Below, one piece after another: positions 53,666 to 62,618 of a DNA stretch of 64,000 nt (its first letter is position 1; each line of letters starts with the position of its first letter). This DNA comes from CAVQGM01 sp963712065 (GTDB lineage Bacteria > Actinomycetota > Acidimicrobiia > Acidimicrobiales > Acidimicrobilacustridaceae). Under the pieces are notes generated by a model. That model was not told where the DNA came from. It made no database searches and saw only the letters and a program-made list of their open reading frames with translations. The position numbers were made by a program, and so were the translations under genes. Location: contig CAVQGM010000002.1 of the NCBI GenBank assembly GCA_963712065.1, forward strand, positions 372,001-436,000. The letters are read 5' to 3'.

Positions 53666-54028
53666 CGCACCGTTGACCTCGCTGTCCCCTCCGATCGTGA
53701 GGGTGCGACTCGACGGGATCGTCAGGGCACCGTCGCTCACGAGCTGGTCGACGACGGGGCTCGCGTCCATCGTCACCGTCACCGCCGGGTCGAGGATGCA
53801 GACGTCGTCGCCGTCCACCGGCAGGGTGTCGCCGGTCCAGTTGCTGGCGACGTTCCAGTTGCCGCTCCCGCCGTCCCACTGCCGGGCGCCGGCGGGACAG
53901 GTGATGGTGGTGGCGGCGGACGCATCGGGCACCGGGACGACGGCCGGAGCGGTCGCGCTGGCTAGCAACAGGAAGCCGGCGAGCAGTCGCGTCGATCGGT
54001 GGCTCCGGCCGTTCGTCCGCTCCTGCAT
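53393..54028 (-). CDS. Fragment of the giant surface protein: signal peptide and first beta repeat
   Basis: From ATG 54028: signal peptide, then TTITCPAGARQWDGGSGNWN, VASNWTGDTLPVDGDDVCIL (an autotransporter-strand-like start), followed by the beginning of the 206-residue repeat (ALALAGSVAGAGTLSVSGSA). Meaningful to about 53470, after which indels scramble the frame. Confidence 0.6.
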   Translation of the reverse strand: MQERTNGRSHRSTRLLAGFLLLASATAPAVVPVPDASAATTITCPAGARQWDGGSGNWNVASNWTGDTLPVDGDDVCILDPAVTVTMDASPVVDQLVSDGALTIPSSRTLTIGGDSEVNGALALAGSVAGAGTLSVSGSASWTSGTMSAAMVVTPTGTLDITGGTVLGTLTNHGTVNHSGQLITSSSRTTPGHRHQPEPVAAHQRRRPSTS

Positions 54029-54067
54029 CGAACACCCCCAGCCTCGACCATCCGGCACGTGCGTGCG

Positions 54068-54086
54068 CCGAACGGGGCCCCTTCGG
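54068..54086. promoter_or_regulatory. Near-palindrome between the surface-protein gene and the LuxR regulator
   Basis: CCGAA-C-GGGGCCCC-TTCGG, a nearly symmetrical element 40 bases upstream of the surface-protein ATG and 150 upstream of the regulator. On the surface-protein strand, TAGGTT lies just further out and could be a -10. A plausible operator for the divergent regulator; not demonstrated. Confidence 0.35.
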
Positions 54087-54235
54087 TCGAACCTAGGGAC
54101 GGACCCGGGAGCGGTCATCCCCAATCCGTGCCAGACGCGGTCCCGGGGCGAGGGCCCGCTCGGGCCGTTTCCGGGGCGTCGGTGCGCCCCGGGGCGTACT
54201 GTTGAGGCGGCGCACGAATCGTGGTGGGGGGGCGA

Positions 54236-57200
54236 GTGTCACAGCGGGTGGAGGTCGTCCCGACACGGTCGGCGCTGCGTCGCCGTCGTCGTCAGCTCGC
54301 GGCGGGCGGGCATCGGATCGTCGACGGCTTCGCCATCGCCGACGACGATCACCGCTCCACGAGCGAGGTCACGTGCGTCGGCGTCGTCTCCTCGGCGGAC
54401 CAGGCCCGGGCCGCCGTCCTCGCCGGGCTGCACGGCGCGTCCCTCCTCGTCGCCGTGGAGCTGGGCCCCGCCGACCGCCGGCGGGTGGCCGAGGATCTCG
54501 CTCGCTTCGGCGAGCCGTCGCCGCCGTCGGAGTCGGGTGGATGCCCGGCGGCGGACGGCGTGGACCTCCTCGACCGGGCCCTCCTCGATCGACTGGCCGC
54601 CGGCGCGCCCGTGGTCGGCGCCGCCGCCGAGGTCGGACTGTCGGTCCGGACCGCCCACCGCCGGCTGACGGCGTTGCGTCATCAGGCCGGCGTGCACACG
54701 AACGCCGAGCTCCTGGCCCGGTCCTGGTCACCGGTCGTGTCGGAACGTGGTGAGCCGGCGAACGGAGTCGCGTCGGAGCTGGTCGGACGCGAGGTCGAGG
54801 TGGCCGTCCTGCGCAGCGTGGCTCGCGTCCGGAAGGTCGGTGGTGGTGACCGGGCCCGCGGGCATCGGGAAGTCGACGCTGGTCCGCGCGACGGTCGCGG
54901 GGGCCGACCTCGCCGTCCTCTGGGGCGGCGGACTCAGCACGCTCACGTGGTCGACCTTCCTGCCGCTCCGTCGCGCCATCGGCGATCTGCCCGACGACGC
55001 CGACACGGCCGCGGTGCTCCACCAGGTGATCGAGCGCACGGGAACCGCGGTCCTGGTGCTCGACGACCTCCAGTGGGCCGACGGTGCGACCCTGGGGGTG
55101 GTCGGGACGTCTGGCCACCCACCTGCAGGTGGTCGCCGGGGCGCGCACCGACGAGCCGGCGGGTCTCGAGGCCATCGACGCGGTTGGTGGAGGGCGGGTA
55201 CGAGCGGCTCGACCTGGGCGAGCTCCCGCCCTCGGCGGCGGCGGCGCTCGTCCGCTCCCGCGCCCCCGACCTCGACGACGACGCCGTGCGCTCGGTGCTC
55301 GAGCGGGGCGGGGGGCACCCCTTTCTGCTCGAGGAGCTCACCGGGAACCCGTCGCCCACCCTGCAGGCGAGGATCGTCGACGTCGTCGACCGCCTCGACG
55401 ATCCCAGCCGCGACAGCCTGGTCCGCCTGGCGCTGCTGGCGAGGCCTGCCTCGCCCGACCTCCTCGGTGACGGCGTGGACACGCTCGTCACCGCCGGGCT
55501 CGTGCGTCGCAGTGACGACGTGGTGGTGCTCCGCCACGACCTCATCGGCACCGAGGTGCTGGCCGTCACTCCCGACGACCGGCAGGCGCAGCTCCACGCC
55601 GAGCTGGCCCGTCGGTTGCCCGACGATGAATCGGCCCGGCACCACGCCGCCGCCGGGGAGCAGCTGCTGGCGCGGTCCGCGGCGCTTCGTGCCGCGGAGC
55701 AGACTGCCGCACCGGCGCAGCGGCGCCCGGCACCTCCTCCTGGCGGCCGGCTGCCCTCGCTGCCCGAGCGGCTCGTGCGACGGGTGTGACGAGCTCGACC
55801 TCGTCCTGAGGGCCGTCGACGCCTTCGTCGATGCAGGCGAGCTCGACACCGCGCGGCAGGTGCTCGACCGCGTCGGGCACGAGTCGCGCCCCGAGGTCGC
55901 GCTGCGCCGCGCCCGGGTGTGCTGGCGATCCGGTGACCCCGAGGGGGCTCGTGCCGCGGTCGACGCCGGGCTGGCACTGGCCGCGGGCACGCACACCGCG
56001 GTCGAGGTCGAGCTCCGCATCGAGCAGCTCCGGGCGCCGATCCGCGTGGACTTCGACGGCGAGCGCGCGCTGTGGCTGGGAACGGAGACGCTCGACCTGG
56101 CCCGGTCCCTCGGCATCGGAGAGGCACGGGCCTCGACGCTGCTCGGCAGTGCGCACCTCGTCGCCGCGACGGGTGACTGGGAGCGGCACATCACCGCCGG
56201 GCTCCGGCTGGCGCAGCGCGACCACGATCTCGACGCCGAGCTCGAGGCCGCGAACGCGCTCGTCGCCGCGCACCTCCTCGGCGGCGACCGGCACGTCGCC
56301 CGCGCGTCGCCACCGACGCCGCCGCGACCGGACAGGCGTCGCATCGCCGGCACTGGGAGGAGCAGTTCAGCGTGATCGCGCATCTCCTCGCCCTCGTCGA
56401 GGGCGATCTCGAGGAGGTCGTGCGCTGGGGCGGGTCCTTCGTCAGGCCTCACCTCACCGCCGCCGTGCCGTTGGCCTACGGCACCTACGCGCTGGCCGAG
56501 GCCGATCTCGGACGGGGAAGGGTCGCGCTGGACATCGTGAGGCAGGGCCGGTCCGTCGAGGTGGGTGACGCATCGGGCGCCAGCTTCCTATCCTGGGCGG
56601 AGGCGGAGGCGCGCTGGCTCATGGGCCAGCCGGATCGGGCCCTGGACGCCGCCGCCGCGAGCCTCGAGCAAGGCGTCTCGGGCTTCCCGGTTCGTCCGCT
56701 GGCCGGGGTGATCCGCGCCTGGGCCGAGCTCGAGCTCGGCCTGAAGCCGCGGCCGGCGCCGGTGGAGGGCTGGGTGTTCGCCGACGCCGCCGAGGCCGAA
56801 TGCCGAGGCATCGGCCTCCTCGCCGCAGGCGAGTACACGCGTGCTCTCGACTGCTTCACCGAGGCCGCGACCCTCGCTGCCGACGCGCCGAGGTTCGCGT
56901 TCGCGCGCGGTGGGCGGTGGGGGAGACGATGCGCCGGACCGGTGACACCGGTGCCGCCTGCGAGCACCTCTGCAGGGTCCTCGACGAGGCCGAAGGCCGG
57001 TCGTTCGCCACGCTCGCGGGACGGATCCGCAAGTCGTTGCGTCAGGCCGGCCACCCGGTGCCCCACGACAGCGGGTGTGATCGAGCGCTCACGGCGCGAC
57101 AGCTCGAGGTGATGAGGATGGTCGCCGACGGATTCACGACTCGGGAGATCGCCGCGTCGCTCGGCGTGCGCCCGTCGACCGTCGAGAGCCACATCGCCGC

Positions 57201-57264
57201 GGCCATGCGGGCGCTCGGTGCCGCCACCCGACACCAGGCCGCGCTGATCGCCCTGGCCGACTGA
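54236..57264 (+). pseudogene. Large ATPase-LuxR (LAL/MalT-like) transcriptional regulator, multiply frameshifted
   Basis: About 1008 codons from GTG 54236. The order is an N-terminal part with an HTH-like segment (GLSVRTAHRRLTALRHQAGV); an AAA/STAND ATPase with Walker A VVVTGPAGIGKSTLVRATVA and Walker B TAVLVLDDLQWADGATL; a long TPR-like helical region (LDTARQVLDRVGHESRPEVA, WLMGQPDRALDAAAASLEQG); and a C-terminal LuxR HTH (LTARQLEVMRMVADGFTTRE, then IAASLGVRPSTVESHIAAAM). The product would need at least six frame changes, near 54832, 55105, 55190, 55725, 56310 and 56915. Divergent from the giant surface protein gene, which it may have regulated. Confidence 0.78.
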
Positions 57265-57579
57265 CGGCCAAGGGCAGGAAGCCCCAGGGCAGGACCCCGC
57301 CGACCGCCGTTCGGTGTGGTTGGCGGGTGGGCAGCCGAGCCCGTCCAAGGCGGATGGGGGCGACCGGGGCCGTGAGAGATGTGCTGCCGCTGCGGACTCA
57401 TCGTGCAGGCGTTTCGGCCCTCGTGAGCGACGCCCACCACCCATCCTGCCCGTCGGCGGGCACCTCCGGCGAACGTCTGTCCGGACCGCCGGCGATCTGA
57501 AGGTCCCGGGATCGGTGGTCCGCCGGCTCTGGCCTTCCGGCGGTCCGCGGGGTGACGCTCAGGTCGGAGGGAGGTCGCC
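57265..57579. other. Intergenic region, no gene supported
   Basis: No frame has support by start site or composition. The last 40 bases carry a strong ribosome site (GGAGGGAGG) for the gene at 57580. GC-rich inverted repeats near 57440-57480 (CCGTCGGCGGG area) may end the regulator transcript. Confidence 0.4.
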
Positions 57580-59607
57580 ATGCCGACCGGGACCGCCGAC
57601 GCCGGAGTCGTGCCGTCAGCGTCCGGTGGCACGTCGCGGTCACCCCCGGATGATTCGGGATCGCGCCGGTCGGTGGGCGGGCCGTTGCGGTTGCGGACCC
57701 CCGGCGGGATCGCGCTGCTGATCGGCCTTCTCGCAGTGGTCGGCGTCGCCGCGGCGTTCGTCCTCGTGCCGTTGCGGTCGGACCTGCCCGTGTTCGGTGC
57801 CGGTGAGTCGATGGCGGGTCGCTACTGCGATTCCGCCGTCGTCGTGCTCACGGGTGCCTCCGATCCCTCGAGCGAGGCCGAGCGGTACGGGTTCTCGGAG
57901 ACGTGCCGGGAGGCGGCCCGCGGCCGCGTGCTCGGGGCCGGCATCCTGCTCGCCGCCGGGGTCGCGCTCTACACGGGCGGACTGTGGGCCCTCCGGGGAC
58001 GGACCGCACCGGGCCGGCGGCATCCGGCGCACTCGGCTCCATCGAGACCTGACGGAGCGGTGCCACTCCCGTCGCGGGGCTCCGCCGCCTGGCTCGTCGG
58101 GATCGCACTGGGGTCCGAGGCGGCGGCGGCGTGGGTCGCGACGGGCACGACCGGCGGGTACTGGATGCTGGCCGTCGTCCTGGTGTGGATCGCGCTGGCG
58201 TGCGCCACCATCGCCGTGCGTCGGGGGACCGGAAGTCGTTGGCTGACCCTCGGTGCGGTCGTCGCCATCGCGTCGGGGCTCGCCGCGCTGGCCCTCACCA
58301 TCTGGGGCCTCCCGAGCGGGATCGCCGTCGTGGTGGCCGTGCTCCTGCTGTACCGCCGACCGTCCGCCGTCGAGCGACCCGTCGAGCCACCGGTCGCGGC
58401 GCCCGTCGAACCTCCGGAGCCGGTCGCCCCCTTCTTCGCGCCACTGGTCCCGGAGCCGGAGCCGGAGCCGGTCGCGCCACCCGCCGCGCCGCGGAGTCCG
58501 TTGGAGCCGGTCTTCGTGGTGGCGTTCATCCTGTACGCCATCGCCACCCCGGTCCTCGGGCTGTTCTCCCTGGTCGCGCTCATGGGCGGCGGGGGGGAGG
58601 TCGAGGGGTGGCTCTTCATCGGTGCCTCGCTCGTCGCCTGGCTGCTGGTGGGCGCGTCGGTCCTCGTCAGCCGGCGCAAGGGTCGGGCCCTCGGCTGGGC
58701 CGTCGGGTTCGGCGCGGCGGCGTGCATCGCGGCCGCGGTCGTGGCCCTCGGCGAGCGTGTGTCGTACTGCGTGATGGAGTCGTGCTCGGTGCCGTACCTG
58801 GGATTCGGCGGGTACGTGCGGGAGGGCGAGTTGTGGGCGCGGGGGTCGGAGCCTTCCGGTTCGGCGAGCGATGCCCTGTTCCTCGCCGTCGTCATCGCCG
58901 GCGTGGGCCTCACCCTGGCGGCCGTCGTCCTCGCGCTCCGTGCGCCGACCGGCTCGGGCGCCACGGGGTGGACCACCCCCGAGTGGCTCATGGCGGCGGG
59001 AGCGGTGGCGCTGACCGGGCTCGTCGCCGCCACCGCGTTGGTGGTTCCCGTCGAGCAGGCCCGAGAGTCGGAGGGGGTGCCGTCGCGGGTCACCGACGAG
59101 CTGGCCGAATGGGTCCGGTGGACGCAGTACGCGGCGACCACGACGACGACGACCCGGCCACCCCCGACGACGACCGCCCCGGCGCCGCCGCTGCTCCCGC
59201 CCCTGCCCCTCGCGACGGACGTGGCGGCCGAGCTGTCGGCGGTCGGGGTCGATCTGGCCTGGACGCCGGTGGAGCCCGGCCCCGGCGACCCGTTCTCTTC
59301 GGCGGCCTCGGGTCGGATCGACGCCGTGGGCGGTGTGGGCGGAACCCCCCGGGTCGGATGGGTGGCGGTGTTCCCGAGCGTCATCGATGCCGCCGCCTAC
59401 GGGGAGACGCGTGCCCGGGAGCTGTCCGACTCGCTCGTCGGGGAGGGTCACTGGACCTGGTACCAGGGGAGCTTCTGTGGACGGATCAGCGTCGCCTACG
59501 CCACCGGCTATCCCGATGAGGCCACTCGTGACGCTGCGGCGCCGGAGCGGGAAGCGCTCGCGGCCGCGACCCGCGCCGGCCTGATCGCCACCGGCGAGTG
59601 CCGGTGA
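57580..59607 (+). CDS. Large multi-pass membrane protein of unknown function
   Basis: A 675-residue protein from ATG 57580 with a strong ribosome site. About ten hydrophobic helices lie in two blocks (about residues 45-265 and 305-490) split by a proline/glutamate-rich linker (VEPPEPVAPFFAPLVPEPEP). A long extracellular tail follows a Thr/Pro linker (TTTTTTRPPPTTTAP) and ends in a domain with WTYQGSF-like aromatic residues and two Cys (GSFCGRISVAYATG, TGECR). Other Cys pairs are GRYCDSAVVV/FSETCREAA and YCVMESCSVPYLG. No family recognised. Confidence 0.75.
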   Translation: MPTGTADAGVVPSASGGTSRSPPDDSGSRRSVGGPLRLRTPGGIALLIGLLAVVGVAAAFVLVPLRSDLPVFGAGESMAGRYCDSAVVVLTGASDPSSEAERYGFSETCREAARGRVLGAGILLAAGVALYTGGLWALRGRTAPGRRHPAHSAPSRPDGAVPLPSRGSAAWLVGIALGSEAAAAWVATGTTGGYWMLAVVLVWIALACATIAVRRGTGSRWLTLGAVVAIASGLAALALTIWGLPSGIAVVVAVLLLYRRPSAVERPVEPPVAAPVEPPEPVAPFFAPLVPEPEPEPVAPPAAPRSPLEPVFVVAFILYAIATPVLGLFSLVALMGGGGEVEGWLFIGASLVAWLLVGASVLVSRRKGRALGWAVGFGAAACIAAAVVALGERVSYCVMESCSVPYLGFGGYVREGELWARGSEPSGSASDALFLAVVIAGVGLTLAAVVLALRAPTGSGATGWTTPEWLMAAGAVALTGLVAATALVVPVEQARESEGVPSRVTDELAEWVRWTQYAATTTTTTRPPPTTTAPAPPLLPPLPLATDVAAELSAVGVDLAWTPVEPGPGDPFSSAASGRIDAVGGVGGTPRVGWVAVFPSVIDAAAYGETRARELSDSLVGEGHWTWYQGSFCGRISVAYATGYPDEATRDAAAPEREALAAATRAGLIATGECR

Positions 59608-59899
59608 CCCGGGGACTGCCGCACGGGCTCGGGCGTCGGTCGGGCCGACCGTCCATCCGGCAACCCGGTCCGCACGGTCTGACCAGATCGTGTGCCGGCT
59701 CTGCGATTCGGGGCCCTGTCACCGCTGGTGGCCACGCCCCAGGAGTGACCGCGGAACGCGGCGAATGGGCCACATTCCGGGGACTCCCCGGTGCTCTTCG
59801 TGGCCGACGCAGGACGCTTCGCGAGACCGCCGGGCCGACCTCGTGACCCACGTCTCAGGGCGTTCTCGGGGCCTCCGTCGGGCCGGTAGGTTCCGCGTC
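59608..59899. other. Intergenic region, possible promoter at its end
   Basis: Nothing coding is supported. TAGGTT at 59887-59892 lies eight bases before the GTG of the next gene, the spacing of a leaderless actinobacterial transcript. Confidence 0.4.
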
Positions 59900-60550
59900 G
59901 TGCTGTCTTCCCCTCCCCTCCGCGACGGCGACGTCACCGCCGACGGTCGCCGGCCGTTGCGCCCGGATGCCTCGGACGGCGAGGTCCTCGCCGTCGAGTT
60001 CGCTCTCGTCCTCGTCGTCGTCGTCGCCGTCGGTGCGCTCGCCCTGTGGTCGCTGCGCGACGGGGACGGCGACGCCATCCGCCCGAGCTCGACGGGGGCG
60101 GCGGAACAGGACGTCTCGACCGACGGCCCCGGGACCGGTGGCGACCCCTCGGCGACCGAGCCTGCTCCCGGGACGCCGCTCGCCGCCGGTGACGCCGTTC
60201 CCCCCACGGGCGGCGTCGGCGAGCTCGCCACCCCCTCCGGGGAGCTCTCGCCGCTCGAGCGCTTCTTGATGGTCGGATCGTTCCTGTCGGCGCTGACCGG
60301 GCCAGGCGCCGTGCCGAGCGTCGACGCGGGGGACGACCCGTTCGACCCCGGCGTGGGATCCGTCCCATCGGCGCCGGCCACGGCGACCACGTCGCCGACG
60401 ACGCGCACCTCGATCGTGCGGCCGCCCTCCACGTCGGTCCCGCCGACGTCCACGACGACCCCGGTGCCGACGACGAGTCCTCCGACGACCTCGGCGCCAC
60501 CCGTCGCGACGACCACGACCCCCTCGCCTCCCCGCGGCGGGAACTCCTGA
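59900..60550 (+). CDS. Hypothetical membrane-anchored protein with Thr/Pro-rich tail
   Basis: A 216-residue protein from GTG 59900. A hydrophilic start is followed by one membrane helix (VEFALVLVVVVAVGALALWS, about 31-50). The remainder is low-complexity and outside the cell: TGGDPSATEPAPGTPLAAG, a short helical patch SPLERFLMVGSFLSALTG, and a Thr/Ser/Pro tail (TSVPPTSTTTPVPTTSPPTT) that would be a wall-spanning or glycosylated stalk. No family recognised. Confidence 0.65.
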   Translation: MLSSPPLRDGDVTADGRRPLRPDASDGEVLAVEFALVLVVVVAVGALALWSLRDGDGDAIRPSSTGAAEQDVSTDGPGTGGDPSATEPAPGTPLAAGDAVPPTGGVGELATPSGELSPLERFLMVGSFLSALTGPGAVPSVDAGDDPFDPGVGSVPSAPATATTSPTTRTSIVRPPSTSVPPTSTTTPVPTTSPPTTSAPPVATTTTPSPPRGGNS

Positions 60551-60615
60551 AGTCCTGACCCGGTCTGCACCGGCGCCACCGGTCGGCGGTGCCTCGGGCG
60601 GAGAACCGTGACACC

Positions 60616-61092
60616 GTGGGGGGCGTGGAGATCCTGTCCCGCCGTCGGTACGCGTTCCCGGTCGGACGGGGCGAGGTGTGGGCGGCGATGGGCCAGGTCG
60701 AGTCGTATCGGCAGTGGTGGCCGTGGCTCCATCGCTTCGAGGGGGGTGCGCTCGCCCTGGGCGACCGCTGGACCTGCGAGGTCCGCCCCCCGGTGCCCTA
60801 CTCGCTGACGTTCACGGTCACCCTCGACGAGGTCGTGCCGGCGGAGCGGGTCCGGGCGTCGATCGCCGGCGACGTGGTCGGGCGGGCCGAGGTGGCGCTG
60901 CAGTCCGACGGCGTCGCTGCCGGGGCCGAGGGGTGCGAGGTGCGGTTCGTGTCGACGCTCGCACCCGGGAACGGCTTCTTGCGCGCCGTCGCCACGGTCG
61001 CCCGGCCCGTCGCCCAGTTCGGCCACGACTGGGTGCTCGACATGGGGGGCCGGCAGTTCGCCGAACGGGCCCTGGCGCCCGACGCATCGTGA
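60616..61092 (+). CDS. SRPBCC-family (START-like) protein
   Basis: About 158 residues. LSRRRYAFPVGRGEVWAAMG, VESYRQWWPWLHRFEGG, LTFTVTLDEVVPAERVRASI, and the C-terminal helix VAQFGHDWVLDMGGRQFAER give the SRPBCC/polyketide-cyclase fold, a deep hydrophobic ligand pocket. GTG 60616, 60625 and 60589 are possible starts. The stop overlaps the MFS transporter GTG by four bases, so the two are co-translated; a lipophilic ligand shared with the transporter is possible but unproven. Confidence 0.78.
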   Translation: MGGVEILSRRRYAFPVGRGEVWAAMGQVESYRQWWPWLHRFEGGALALGDRWTCEVRPPVPYSLTFTVTLDEVVPAERVRASIAGDVVGRAEVALQSDGVAAGAEGCEVRFVSTLAPGNGFLRAVATVARPVAQFGHDWVLDMGGRQFAERALAPDAS

Positions 61093-62618
61093 GCGCCCGG
61101 GAGGCCGCCAGCGGCCGGGTCGCCGTGGGCGTCTGGGCGCCGGGCCGACGGGCCCTCACCGCCGGTCTCATCGGGGTGATCACCCTGGTGGCCGCCGAGG
61201 CCATGTCGGTGGCCACCGTGCTGCCGCTCGTCGAGGACGACCTCGGTGACCTCGCGCTCTACGGCTGGGTGTTCTCGGCGTTCTTCCTCGGCCAGCTCGT
61301 CGGCATCGTGATCGCCGGTCGGGCCGCCGACCGCGTGCCGCCGTGGATCCCGTTCGCGTTCGGCCTCGCGCTGTTCGGCGTGGGCCTCCTGCTCGGCGGG
61401 CTGGCCCCGTCGATGCTCGTGCTGGTGGCGGCCCGCGCCCTGCAGGGCCTCGGCGCCGGCGCGCTCCCGTCGGTCGCCTACGTCGCCGTCGGCCGGGCGT
61501 ACGCGCCCGAGCTGCGGCCGCGCATGTTCGCCCTGTTCTCCACCGCGTGGATCGTCCCGTCGCTGCTCGGCCCGGCCCTGGCCGGGGTGGTCGGCGAGGC
61601 CGTCGGCTGGCGGTGGGTGTTCCTCGGCCTCCTGCCCGTGCTGGCGGTGATCGGCACGTGGTCGGCGTCGGCGCTGCGGGCGGTGCCCGTGCCCGACGAG
61701 GTGGGGGCGCCCACGCCGCTGCGCGACGCCTTGCTGGTCGCCGGCGGCGCCACGGCGGTCATCGCCGGCCTGGGCTCCGACGACCGGCCCCTCGTCGGCG
61801 TCGCCCTGGTCCTCGTGGGCGTCCTCGCCGCCGTGCCCGCCTTCCGCCGGCTCACACCCCCGGGCACGCTCCGCGCCGCCCCCGGGCTCCCGGCCGCCAT
61901 CGCGGCGCGGGGCGTGCTCACCTTCGCCTTCTTCTCGGCCGACGCGTGGGTGCCGTTCGGGCTCACCGACACCCAGGGCCTGCCGGTGGTGGTCGGGGGG
62001 TTGGCCCTCACCGCCGCCGCCATCACCTGGACCTCGGCGTCGTGGGTGCAGGAGCGCTTCGTCGGCCGCGTGGGGCCCCGTCACCTCGTGCGGCGGGGCT
62101 TCGTGATCCTCGCCCTCGGCGTGGTGGGCGTGGCCGTCGCCATCGGCGGGGTGGTGCCGGCCGGTCTCGGCGTGGCGCTGTGGGCCGTGGCCGGCTTCGG
62201 CATCGGCCTGGCCTACGCACCCATCTCGTTGACCGTGCTGGCCGAGGCCCGATCCGGCACGGAGGGGGCGGCCACGTCAGCGCTGCAGCTGTCCGACACC
62301 CTCGGCGTCGCCCTCGGCACCGGCGTCGCCGGCGCGGTGGTCGCCGTGTTCGAGGGCACCGACCGGGCGACCAGCGACGCGCTGTGGGTCGTGTTCGGCC
62401 TGGCCGCGGCCATGGCCGTCGCCGGCGCCCTCGTGGCCCGACGGCTCCCGAACCACCTCGCCGACGGTGCCGAGCCGGTGCCCGCCCACGCCGACGGCCA
62501 TCACGACGATGGACGTCAGGCCGATGGAGATCAGGCCGATGGAGATCAGGCCGATGGAGATCAGGCCGATGGAGATCAGGAGGGCGCGCTCGACCAGGAC
62601 GCCAGCGTCGACACGTAG
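61089..62618 (+). CDS. MFS drug/proton antiporter (DHA2-like)
   Basis: A 509-residue transporter from GTG 61089 with about 14 membrane helices. Signature segments: VAAEAMSVATVLPLVEDDLG (helix 1), WVFSAFFLGQLVGIVIAGRAADR (motif A region), ARALQGLGAGALPSVAYVAV (motif B), LFSTAWIVPSLLGPALAGVV (motif C). The last about 40 residues are hydrophilic and contain four copies of QADGD from a 15-base DNA repeat. The 3' end overlaps the end of the convergent gene by 43 bases. Substrate unknown, probably a lipophilic compound. Confidence 0.87.
   Translation: MSAREAASGRVAVGVWAPGRRALTAGLIGVITLVAAEAMSVATVLPLVEDDLGDLALYGWVFSAFFLGQLVGIVIAGRAADRVPPWIPFAFGLALFGVGLLLGGLAPSMLVLVAARALQGLGAGALPSVAYVAVGRAYAPELRPRMFALFSTAWIVPSLLGPALAGVVGEAVGWRWVFLGLLPVLAVIGTWSASALRAVPVPDEVGAPTPLRDALLVAGGATAVIAGLGSDDRPLVGVALVLVGVLAAVPAFRRLTPPGTLRAAPGLPAAIAARGVLTFAFFSADAWVPFGLTDTQGLPVVVGGLALTAAAITWTSASWVQERFVGRVGPRHLVRRGFVILALGVVGVAVAIGGVVPAGLGVALWAVAGFGIGLAYAPISLTVLAEARSGTEGAATSALQLSDTLGVALGTGVAGAVVAVFEGTDRATSDALWVVFGLAAAMAVAGALVARRLPNHLADGAEPVPAHADGHHDDGRQADGDQADGDQADGDQADGDQEGALDQDASVDT
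62516..62580. repeat. 15-base tandem repeat at the MFS 3' end
   Basis: Four exact copies of TCAGGCCGATGGAGA (62516-62575) and the first five bases of a fifth. Reads Gln-Ala-Asp-Gly-Asp in the transporter. The stop codon of the convergent gene (62576-62578) is the first three bases of the fifth copy. Confidence 0.9.

Larger units (their letters stand above)
43913..54028 (-). pseudogene. Giant secreted surface protein (beta-repeat, PKD, Calx-beta, RTX), multiply frameshifted
   Basis: One roughly 10-kb gene (about 3370 codons) split by at least eight single-base shifts. ATG 54028 gives a basic start and signal peptide (LLAGFLLLASATAPAVVPVP, cut near DASAA). Then come two and a half 206-residue Gly/Thr/Ser-rich beta-structured repeats, a beta domain (51936-51400), a run of PKD modules (PPTADPGGPYTGTEG, DPGTADTHTATIDWGDGT), Ig/cadherin-like stretches (VDEDSTTVLDLLVNDRDADG), a Calx-beta-like part (GSVQIPTGGASAQIPVVVIG), and RTX repeats (GGPGNDTLNGG) to the stop at 43913. 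Expected: calcium-stabilised adhesin or biofilm protein. Shifts lie near 53230-53470 (several), 52233, 47285, 47035, 46675, 45755 and 44725, with more between 46400 and 45985. Real decay or assembly error is unresolved. Confidence 0.78.
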
